NCBI GenBank assembly: GCA_002367355.1
Contig: DFBQ01000239.1
Location: forward strand, 1 to 5,649
DNA from: Deltaproteobacteria bacterium UBA3076
Lineage (GTDB): Bacteria > Desulfobacterota > Dissulfuribacteria > Dissulfuribacterales > UBA3076
Direction: 5' to 3'
DNA: 5,649 nt
The position numbers and the translations under genes were made by a program. Shown here one piece after another: positions 1-4,474 of this stretch (the stretch's first letter is position 1; the number at the start of each line of letters is the position of its first letter). The notes beneath the pieces are model-generated. The model was not told the DNA's origin, searched no databases, and saw only the letters and a program-made list of their open reading frames with translations.

Positions 1-146
1 GAATTTTATTGAGATTAAAGGGCATAGAGGGTGGAAAATGAATAGTTTTTAAATAAGAGAAAAATATTTCTTATGTTTCTGCACTGCAAAAGAGATAAAG
101 TTTTCTCATGGGAATAAAAAAAGGGGAGACTGTAAGTTTGCTTTTT
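1..146. other. AT-rich stretch without recognisable genes
   Basis: I see no coding sequence, RNA gene or strong promoter here. The stretch is A/T-rich, with poly-A and poly-T runs near 115-121 and 141-147, and differs in composition from the coding regions to the right. It may be the tail of an intergenic region belonging to a gene outside the window. Confidence 0.5.
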
Positions 147-262
147 TGTAAGCGTTCACAGGGCACCGCATCTGCTATGTTGCCGGGCACTTGAATGAAG
201 TACAGGAAGTACGTCTGCGTACCCGTATGCCTTGCATCTACAGCACCCTGTAAACGTTTACA
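147..262. repeat. Palindromic element with 17-bp terminal inverted repeats (MITE/REP-like)
   Basis: The ends are TGTAAGCGTTCACAGGG (147-163) and CCCTGTAAACGTTTACA (246-262), inverted copies matching at 15 of 17 positions. Inside are a tandem GAAGTAC pair (197-203 and 206-212) and a small hairpin with stem GTACG/CGTAC and loop TCTG (209-222). The right end contains a perfect 14-bp palindrome, TGTAAACGTTTACA (249-262). Long imperfect palindromes of about 115 bp with no coding capacity are typical of non-autonomous mobile elements or REP-like repeats. No transposase is present, so the mobile nature is inferred. The inverted ends themselves are plain in the sequence. Confidence 0.6.
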
Positions 263-336
263 GTTTGATGGGTTGAGGTAAAACGGGCGTTGTACTCCCG
301 CGAACTGTTATTTTTTTTCGAACTCTAAAGGGATCA

Positions 337-492
337 GTGGACAGCATTGACCGCGTTCCTGTTGAAGAATTCGGCCGACACCTGGAGCGCAACATCTGCT
401 CCAAATTCAACGGCCAGGAAAAAGAACCCTTCGGGGTGGAAGTCAAATACCAGGGACGCTTATCAGGTTGGGATGAACAGAGTATAAGGTGA
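337..492 (+). CDS. Small protein or gene fragment of unknown function (51 aa)
   Basis: An open frame starts with GTG and has an AAAGGGA ribosome-binding-like sequence ending three bases upstream. It encodes 51 residues, including VPVEEFGRHLERNICSK and a C-terminal GWDEQSIR. Codon third positions are rich in C and G, much like the real genes of the window and unlike the AT-rich flanks, which is why I think it is or was coding. It is soluble, charged and has no membrane segment. I do not recognise the family. Its TGA overlaps the GTG of the next small frame by four bases (GTGA). The pair could be translationally coupled, or one older gene broken by a -1 frameshift. A 5'-truncated relic is equally possible, since the frame is open upstream to about 277. 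Confidence 0.4.
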   Translation: MDSIDRVPVEEFGRHLERNICSKFNGQEKEPFGVEVKYQGRLSGWDEQSIR

Positions 493-602
493 CAGATCTG
501 GATATATCTTTTAATTTGAGCCAGTTGATTTTTAACCGGGTTGATGACAAAAAACTTGTAAATACCTTATCCAAAGACACCCAACTAAACAGCGCAGCAT
601 AA
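489..602 (+). CDS. Small reading frame of unknown function overlapping the previous one (37 aa)
   Basis: A GTG overlapping the preceding stop codon begins a 37-codon frame ending in TAA at 600. The product includes DLDISFNLSQLIFNRVDDKK, a plausible soluble protein composition. No convincing ribosome-binding site is visible, so translation would depend on coupling to the frame that ends at 492, or on a frameshift fusing the two into a product of about 88 residues. Nothing in it matches a family I know. It lies next to a receiver-domain remnant and may simply be debris from the same degraded locus. Confidence 0.3.
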   Translation: MTDLDISFNLSQLIFNRVDDKKLVNTLSKDTQLNSAA

Positions 603-625
603 ATGGGGCGAAAAAAACAGGGTTC

Positions 626-749
626 ATGCCCGGCATGAGTGGATATGAAGTGGTAAAACAGATTCGCTATTCCCAATCAACAATCATCAATCAAAAGGAT
701 TCCAATCGTGGCTATGACTGCCAATGCGATGAAGGGTGATAGGGGAAAA
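626..749 (+). pseudogene. Remnant of a response-regulator receiver (REC) domain, frameshifted
   Basis: Two adjoining frames give recognisable receiver-domain sequence. MPGMSGYEVVKQIR (626-667) corresponds to the loop and helix after the phospho-acceptor aspartate. IPIVAMTANAMKGDRGK (699-749) corresponds to beta-4 with the conserved Thr/Ala switch region. The frames differ by one base near 697-698: removing one G from CAAAAGGATTCC would read QK-IPIVAMTA continuously. The phospho-acceptor Asp expected three residues before MPGMSG is absent (Thr in that frame), and the C-terminal Lys-Pro motif of beta-5 is missing. The domain is therefore truncated at both ends as well as frameshifted. This wording of the motif is typical of REC domains in hybrid histidine kinases. 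It is nonfunctional unless the base change is a sequencing error, and even then it is incomplete. Confidence 0.75.
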
Positions 750-776
750 AGTAACCCTGAACGGTTGGAAAAAGAT

Positions 777-818
777 GAACATCGAACATCGAACGCTCAA
801 CATCGAATGTTGAATGGG
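777..818. repeat. Heptamer tandem array, family A (GAACATC/GAATGTT), six units
   Basis: Units of exactly 7 bp follow one another: GAACATC, GAACATC, GAACGCT, CAACATC, GAATGTT, GAATGGG, with weaker continuation to about 832. CAACAT-cga-ATGTTG (798-812) can form a small hairpin. The array reaches across the ATG at 814 of the following lipoprotein gene. The 12-mer GAATGTTGAATG at 805-816 recurs at 5588-5599 after purM, so this is a dispersed repeat family. Heptameric arrays of this general kind are known as STRR sequences in cyanobacteria; relatedness to those is not implied. Confidence 0.75.
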
Positions 819-1947
819 GAAAAATGAACCAGTGAACGCTTACATCAATAGGGACAAAAGACACCTAATAAGTCAGGCCGGCATGTATTTAGATGAAACA
901 ACACTCAGGATGGAATGTCTCCATGGTTGCTTCAATGCCCTGACAATATGGACGATTTTTCTCCTCTGTCTTATCGGATGTACATCAAACGAAACTCCCC
1001 AAATTGAAACAAAGGATAATACAATAAAGCCCGGGGACAGCGGGCCGGTAGTTTACCGGCTCAAGTGGCTTTATAACACAAGTGTGGCAGGAGAAATCTG
1101 GGCTCAGGAATCAGGCATATTCAAGGCCCACGGCCTCACAGTGAAGCTTCGCGAAGGCGGTCCGGAACAGGATGCCATAAAGGACCTCGAACTTGGAAGG
1201 GCCCATTTTGGAGTGGCCTCGGCAGATCAGGTGATCCGGGCCGCTGCCAAAGGGGCCCATGTGGTGGTACTCGCCCAGATATTCCAGGTCAATCCACTTC
1301 AGTGGATCTATGCCAAGGACGGGCGGGCTATAGTAAAACCTCAGGACCTGAAAGGTCTTTGTGTCGGCGTCACATACGGCGGTAACGACGAGTCCATATT
1401 ATCGGCCCTTTTGAGAATGTACAAAATCGGCCCGGATGACCTGGAACTATATGCTGTTCATTACGACTTCAACCCCTTCTGGAAAGGCGAGGTCGAGCTT
1501 TGGCCCATATATCGTAATACTCAGGGGATAATCCTCCAAAAAAAAATGGCGCAAACAGGAAAACAGGCCGGCTTTTTCAACCCCGGCACTTTTGGAATTC
1601 GATTCGTGGCTAATTCTCTCATAACCTCAAAAAAAGTCTACACAGAGCAGCCACAACTGGTCAGAGTCTTTACGGAAGCCGTTCTGGAGGGCTGGAGAGA
1701 TGCAATGGATCCAGAATTGGAACTCAAGGTGGCTGAAGCGATTCACAGGTTTGATCCGGAAACCCCTATCCCTATTATACAGCAGCAACTTGCTGAAACC
1801 AGGGCACTCGTGGTTCCTGAAAGTCCCAGGGCCATCGGGACGATTGACACCAAGGCCTGGAAACAGACCGCGGATATACTCATAACACAGGGGCTGATCT
1901 CCCAGGAGGTAGATATCACCTCTCTGCTGGTAGGACCTCTAAGGTAG
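814..1947 (+). CDS. NMT1/THI5-like ABC transporter substrate-binding lipoprotein
   Basis: Predicted periplasmic solute-binding protein of the SsuA/ThiY/NMT1 type, which delivers sulfonates, pyrimidine precursors or similar small molecules to an ABC permease. A hydrophobic stretch (residues 43-55) ends in the lipobox Leu-Ile-Gly-Cys with Cys56, so the mature protein should be a lipoprotein. The binding fold begins at YRLKW (81-85), followed by AGEIWAQESGIFKAHGLTV (92-110), a family hallmark, and the second lobe with KGEVELWPIYRNT (224-236). The mature part has the usual length, about 320 residues. The start is uncertain: ATG 814 lies inside a heptamer repeat and gives an unusually long leader; GTG 832, ATG 883 and ATG 910 are in-frame alternatives, none with a strong ribosome-binding site (GGGGA at 816-820 best fits GTG 832). 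No permease or ATPase gene is adjacent, so the substrate cannot be inferred from context. The stop codon lies within another heptamer array. Confidence 0.9.
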   Translation: MGKNEPVNAYINRDKRHLISQAGMYLDETTLRMECLHGCFNALTIWTIFLLCLIGCTSNETPQIETKDNTIKPGDSGPVVYRLKWLYNTSVAGEIWAQESGIFKAHGLTVKLREGGPEQDAIKDLELGRAHFGVASADQVIRAAAKGAHVVVLAQIFQVNPLQWIYAKDGRAIVKPQDLKGLCVGVTYGGNDESILSALLRMYKIGPDDLELYAVHYDFNPFWKGEVELWPIYRNTQGIILQKKMAQTGKQAGFFNPGTFGIRFVANSLITSKKVYTEQPQLVRVFTEAVLEGWRDAMDPELELKVAEAIHRFDPETPIPIIQQQLAETRALVVPESPRAIGTIDTKAWKQTADILITQGLISQEVDITSLLVGPLR

Positions 1948-2022
1948 AAGGTGGAAGGCTGAAGGCTGAAGTATGTCAGCCTGTTACCTTCAGCCTTCCA
2001 CCTTCCACCTTCCACCTTCCAC
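1943..2022. repeat. Heptamer array, family B (AAGGTGG/CTTCCAC), folded as an inverted repeat between convergent genes
   Basis: Left arm 1943-1965 and right arm 1987-2009 are inverted copies matching at 22 of 23 positions, separated by 21 bases. The right arm continues as 7-bp units: CTTCAGC (1988-1994), then four CTTCCAC units (1995-2022). The array contains the TAG of the lipoprotein gene and abuts the TAG of the radical SAM gene at 2023-2025, so it makes up the whole intergenic space. In RNA from either strand it would form a long stable hairpin, plausibly a bidirectional transcription barrier. There is no T-run after the stem on either side, so it is not a classical intrinsic terminator. 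Confidence 0.75.
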
Positions 2023-3087
2023 CTAACTAACCCCTTCTTTCACTGGCAGGATCTCCTCCTTGAGCATGCAGCAGGCTATGCGGCTGATGGGCCTGTTGTC
2101 CGAGTCGTAGGAGATATTCCCAGGGTGGAGTATTTTGTTTAACACGCAGCCTTCGGGAATCTGAAGTGAGAAAAGGTCGCACTCCCTTATAGGAGGGCGC
2201 TCCTTGAGCACACCATCCACTATCTCCATGGAGTGTATTGGATAATCCTCACATAGGGGACAGGTGTAAACCCTGCCGTTAGGGAACACAAAATAATTAT
2301 CAGCAACAAGGCCTGCACAGGCAAAAGGCTCATCAGGCTTCAAGAACACCTTGGGATATGTCACATGCACACCCTTTTCAGCGGCCTTGCCTGCAACCTC
2401 GGGTACAACTGCCTCCCATTCTTCCCGGCTGAGCTGAAGAGATGTCTCGCCCTTCCTGGCAGGTTTGCCCCTGATACCTATGACCTGTATAAAAAAGCGC
2501 TTCACTCCCAAGTCTGTCAGGAGCGGCGGCATATTAACAAGGTCGTGGATATTCATGCGGCTTGCCGTAAAGATGACGCTCACCCCGAACCCCCTCTCCA
2601 ATGCCCGCCTGATCCCGGAAGTGCATATATCAAAGACCCCTTCTCCCCTGATGAAGTCGTTGACTCCCGGATGGGAGCCATCAAGGCTGAAACTGAAATA
2701 ATCCAGATCTTCAGGAGAAACCCTGTCAAGGATATCATGGAAAAGATAACCATTGGTATCCACTGTTATGGAGGCATAGCCCAAACGCCTCGCCTCTTTG
2801 ATGCCATGGGGCAACGCAGGACTGAGAGTAGGCTCTCCGCCAAGGAATATGACATTTGTATTATTTGGGGATTTAGGGATTTGGTGATTTGGTGATTTAG
2901 GGATTTGGTGATTGTCTGCAAAGATAGCCAGCCACCGGGCCAGAGTCCTCTCATCCAGGATCTGTTTGCCATGCTGTTCCGGATTGATATAGCAATGGCG
3001 ACAACGGAGATTACACCGAGTGAGTATGTGAAAAAAGAAATTGCGCGTGTTGGACTGGAACTGGACTGTTCTGCGTTTTATCTTCAT
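2023..3087 (-). CDS. Radical SAM protein with SPASM-like C-terminal cysteines
   Basis: Radical S-adenosylmethionine enzyme of 354 residues. The [4Fe-4S]-binding CxxxCxxC motif is C25-N-L-R-C29-R-H-C32, preceded by the first beta strand (FFFHILTR). The SAM-binding GGEPT motif is at 83-87, and DTNGYL (110-115) and FSLDGSHP (133-140) mark the following barrel strands. The C-terminal part has a SPASM/twitch-like cysteine set (C257, C276, C279, C303, C314, C339, C340) with NYFVFPNGRVYTCPLC (264-279), suggesting one or two auxiliary clusters. Such proteins act as peptide maturases, sulfatase-type activases or heme/cofactor enzymes; the substrate here is unknown and no precursor peptide is evident. 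Residues 60-75 (NHQIPKSP repeated, starting from N59) come from an 8-bp DNA repeat inserted before beta strand 2. The start is ATG at 3087, chosen because the protein begins shortly before the iron-sulfur motif; its ribosome-binding site is weak. It may be the distal gene after the deaminase, 171 bp downstream of it. Confidence 0.93.
   Translation of the reverse strand: MKIKRRTVQFQSNTRNFFFHILTRCNLRCRHCYINPEQHGKQILDERTLARWLAIFADNHQIPKSPNHQIPKSPNNTNVIFLGGEPTLSPALPHGIKEARRLGYASITVDTNGYLFHDILDRVSPEDLDYFSFSLDGSHPGVNDFIRGEGVFDICTSGIRRALERGFGVSVIFTASRMNIHDLVNMPPLLTDLGVKRFFIQVIGIRGKPARKGETSLQLSREEWEAVVPEVAGKAAEKGVHVTYPKVFLKPDEPFACAGLVADNYFVFPNGRVYTCPLCEDYPIHSMEIVDGVLKERPPIRECDLFSLQIPEGCVLNKILHPGNISYDSDNRPISRIACCMLKEEILPVKEGVS
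2863..2910. repeat. Octamer tandem array (ATTTGGTG/ATTTAGGG), six units, inside the radical SAM gene
   Basis: Six perfect-length 8-bp units follow in order: ATTTGGGG, ATTTAGGG, ATTTGGTG, ATTTGGTG, ATTTAGGG, ATTTGGTG. The 48 bp keep the reading frame of the radical SAM gene on the minus strand and encode residues 60-75. Three units equal eight codons, so the peptide shows an eight-residue period, NHQIPKSP. The tract lies between the first helix and the GGEPT strand, a place where an insertion could be tolerated as a surface loop. Confidence 0.85.
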
Positions 3088-3125
3088 AAATTAAATTGCC
3101 TATAAATAATTTTCAGATTCCAATC

Positions 3126-3197
3126 CTGGACTCCCGCTTCCGCGGGAATGACGGGAAGTGCTATAGAAACGTCATTCCCGCGCATGCGGGAGTCCAG
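3126..3197. repeat. REP-like inverted repeat pair (CTGGACTCCCGC...GCGGGAGTCCAG)
   Basis: Two 28-bp arms (3126-3153 and 3170-3197) are inverted copies matching at 26 of 28 positions, with a 16-base spacer. Each arm also contains its own small hairpin, CCCGC-4 bases-GCGGG, followed or preceded by AATGACG/CGTCATT. This pattern is typical of dispersed REP-type repeats in many proteobacteria and resembles the neisserial dRS3 form ATTCCC-N8-GGGAAT. Here it lies in the gap between the deaminase and the radical SAM gene, on the same transcript if they form an operon. It could stabilise or attenuate the RNA between the two cistrons. A translation of this sequence gives the familiar spurious peptide DSRFRGNDG, so reading frames over it should be ignored. 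Confidence 0.85.
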
Positions 3198-3258
3198 TGG
3201 ATAGTCGCAAAATATGATTTGCCCGGACTTATTGAGAAGTTACCCGTAAAATGCCCCG

Positions 3259-3831
3259 TCATAACAGTTCAAGTGTATACTTATACAAAAGGCTGTCCCT
3301 CCAGTAGGATTGGGCCGGATCAGAAAAAAACCTCTTAAAAAGGGCCAGGCTCTCTCTTCTCTTAATTCCTCCAAGTATCTCGATGCGGCTCTCAGCATAG
3401 AGATTATCATTAAAAAAACCACCAACAGTCCCGGCCGCGCCGGTCATGGGTCTTGAAAAATCCAGGCCTGTTGCCCCGCCCATGACATCTTCATAGGCAT
3501 AAACTATCCTCTTGATGCCGTTGAGGATAAGGGCCCCAAGACACATGAGGCATGGCTCAAGATTGCAGTATGCAGTGATGTCTGTATCATCCCCGTGCCC
3601 CAAGGTACGTCCCCTTTCAATCCAGTCCCTCAGGGCACATACCTCGGCATGATCAAGCTCATTCATATCCCCTGGTCTAGTATGTGATCTGACTCCCGAC
3701 CCCACAATCAAATCTCCGGATACCAGGACGCACCCTACTGGAAAAATACCCCTTGACAAGGCACTTGCAGCCAGACCCAATGCCTCAGACATCCATTTTT
3801 CGTGATTCAAAGTCCTTTGTTCCTCAGCCAC
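3259..3831 (-). CDS. TadA-like / cytidine-deoxycytidylate family zinc deaminase
   Basis: Zinc-dependent nucleoside or tRNA deaminase of the CMP/dCMP deaminase superfamily, 190 residues. The zinc ligands and catalytic glutamate are in H61-A-E63 and in P93-C94-L-M-C97. The start, with HEKWMSEAL (10-18) and FPVGCVLV (30-37), lines up with the N-terminus of TadA. LEPCLMCLGALI and the following RIVYAYEDVMGGATG also follow the TadA layout. It differs from the usual TadA in NELDHAE (instead of a small-residue NPxAHAE) and in a longer C-terminus of roughly 20-30 residues. Substrates could therefore be tRNA adenosine, guanine or another nucleobase; I would not name it tadA. The GTG start at 3831 overlaps the end of the upstream gene by 25 bp, with AAGGA directly against the GTG, suggesting translational coupling. 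ATG at 3792 (residue 14) is an alternative but would remove part of the conserved N-terminus. Confidence 0.9.
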   Translation of the reverse strand: MAEEQRTLNHEKWMSEALGLAASALSRGIFPVGCVLVSGDLIVGSGVRSHTRPGDMNELDHAEVCALRDWIERGRTLGHGDDTDITAYCNLEPCLMCLGALILNGIKRIVYAYEDVMGGATGLDFSRPMTGAAGTVGGFFNDNLYAESRIEILGGIKRRESLALFKRFFSDPAQSYWRDSLLYKYTLELL

Positions 3832-4361
3832 TCCTTGATACTCTCTTCAAGGGCAAAACCAGCGTCTGTCTCCAATACTATTTTTTCCTGCAGCAACCTT
3901 AGTCCATTTTTCTCAAGCTTACTATCAAGTCGTTTACAGATATAATTCACACAGATAACGTGCCGGGCAGAAATCCCGCAGCCCCGCTCCCCAAGAAACC
4001 AGCAGCCCGTCTCATCCCAGGATGATGAAGGAAGGCTGCAACCCATCAGGAGATTAATTAGAAGCAGAATCACGTCAAAACGATCCTCTATGCCTTTTCC
4101 GCAACAGCTCCCTCCGTCATTGACAGCGCAATCAGCACACTCGGCAACAAGCCCTATCCTCTTCATCTGCACCCATGACTGCTGAATAGCCTTCCGGTAA
4201 GTCTCAAACAAAGGCTGAATTGCCTTGTCGGACAACAACTCCCTGCCATAGACATGAAAAAGCCTCTCTGCACACCGGATCTTTTCAAGGATCGGATAAC
4301 CGGTGCCTATAAGCAGCCTCACAGGATATTTGTCAATCATCTGCCGTTTTCCGCTTTCCAT
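3807..4361 (-). CDS. Cysteine-rich protein, possible YkgJ-like metal or Fe-S binding protein
   Basis: Soluble protein of 184 residues with ten cysteines, nine of them between residues 75 and 142: C75xxC78, GSC86-C87-GKG, C108, C120, C128, C137 and C142. The CxxC...CC...C layout recalls the YkgJ / zinc-iron-chelating family (CxxC and GxCC followed by spaced cysteines), though I cannot assign it firmly. There is a helical N-terminal segment (about 22-70) and a charged helical C-terminus (about 143-183). The hydrophobic run VILLLINLLMG (97-107) is short and probably buried rather than transmembrane. The start is ATG at 4361; ATG at residue 8 (4340) is possible, and neither has a good ribosome-binding site. 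It overlaps the deaminase, so the two are surely co-transcribed, and it is divergent from purM. A role in metal handling or as a partner of the deaminase is only inferred. Confidence 0.8.
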   Translation of the reverse strand: MESGKRQMIDKYPVRLLIGTGYPILEKIRCAERLFHVYGRELLSDKAIQPLFETYRKAIQQSWVQMKRIGLVAECADCAVNDGGSCCGKGIEDRFDVILLLINLLMGCSLPSSSWDETGCWFLGERGCGISARHVICVNYICKRLDSKLEKNGLRLLQEKIVLETDAGFALEESIKEWLRNKGL

Positions 4362-4420
4362 TGAACAACTTAATCACCATACAACCAATCGGGCAAGGAC
4401 TTCCCTGCCTATCTTCCAGA

Positions 4421-4449
4421 TTGACTTCTATAGATGGACAGTATACAAA
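4421..4449 (+). promoter_or_regulatory. Candidate sigma-70-type promoter of purM
   Basis: TTGACT (4421-4426) is a near-consensus -35 box. It is followed by TATACA (4442-4447, 15-base spacer) or TACAAA (4444-4449, 17-base spacer) as the -10 box. Both -10 versions match the consensus at four of six positions. It lies 26-54 bases before the purM start in the 113-bp divergent region, the only place where a purM promoter can be. No purine riboswitch or PUR-box is visible. Transcription would start near 4456, leaving a leader of roughly 20 bases. Confidence 0.4.
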
Positions 4450-4460
4450 TACTCCCAAGC

Positions 4461-4468
4461 AAGAGGAG
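4461..4468 (+). promoter_or_regulatory. Ribosome-binding site that fixes the purM start
   Basis: AAGAGGAG contains AGGAG (4464-4468) six bases before GTG 4475, an ideal spacing. It decides for the GTG at 4475 against the TTG at 4361, which opens the same frame but lies in the divergent gene's start codon and adds 38 residues absent from PurM proteins. Confidence 0.75.
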
Positions 4469-4474
4469 AATGTT

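Noticed and set aside
249..262. TGTAAACGTTTACA as a LacI-family operator controlling a nearby gene
   Set aside because: It is better explained as the end of the 147-262 inverted-repeat element, and no promoter or regulated gene lies close by.
443..676. Minus-strand frame of 77 codons
   Set aside because: It is antisense to the receiver-domain remnant and the small plus-strand frames, with no family features or ribosome-binding site.
777..832. CRISPR array
   Set aside because: The units are 7 bp and directly contiguous, with no spacers and no cas genes. The same holds for the arrays at 1943, 2863 and 5588.
1943..2009. Classical rho-independent terminator
   Set aside because: The stem is long and stable, but no T-run follows on either strand, so it is reported as a repeat with possible terminator function only.
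2365..2895. Plus-strand frame of 176 codons
   Set aside because: It lies wholly antisense to the radical SAM gene, whose motifs are clear. Its length follows from that gene's codon bias.
3096..3338. Plus-strand reading frame of 80 codons over the REP repeat
   Set aside because: It contains the peptides DSRFRGNDG and VIPAHAGVQ, the well-known spurious translations of this repeat class, and is antisense to the deaminase end.
4361..4474. Upstream extension of purM from TTG 4361
   Set aside because: It would add 38 residues not found in PurM, lacks a ribosome-binding site and begins on the last base of the divergent gene's start codon. GTG 4475 has an ideal AGGAG.
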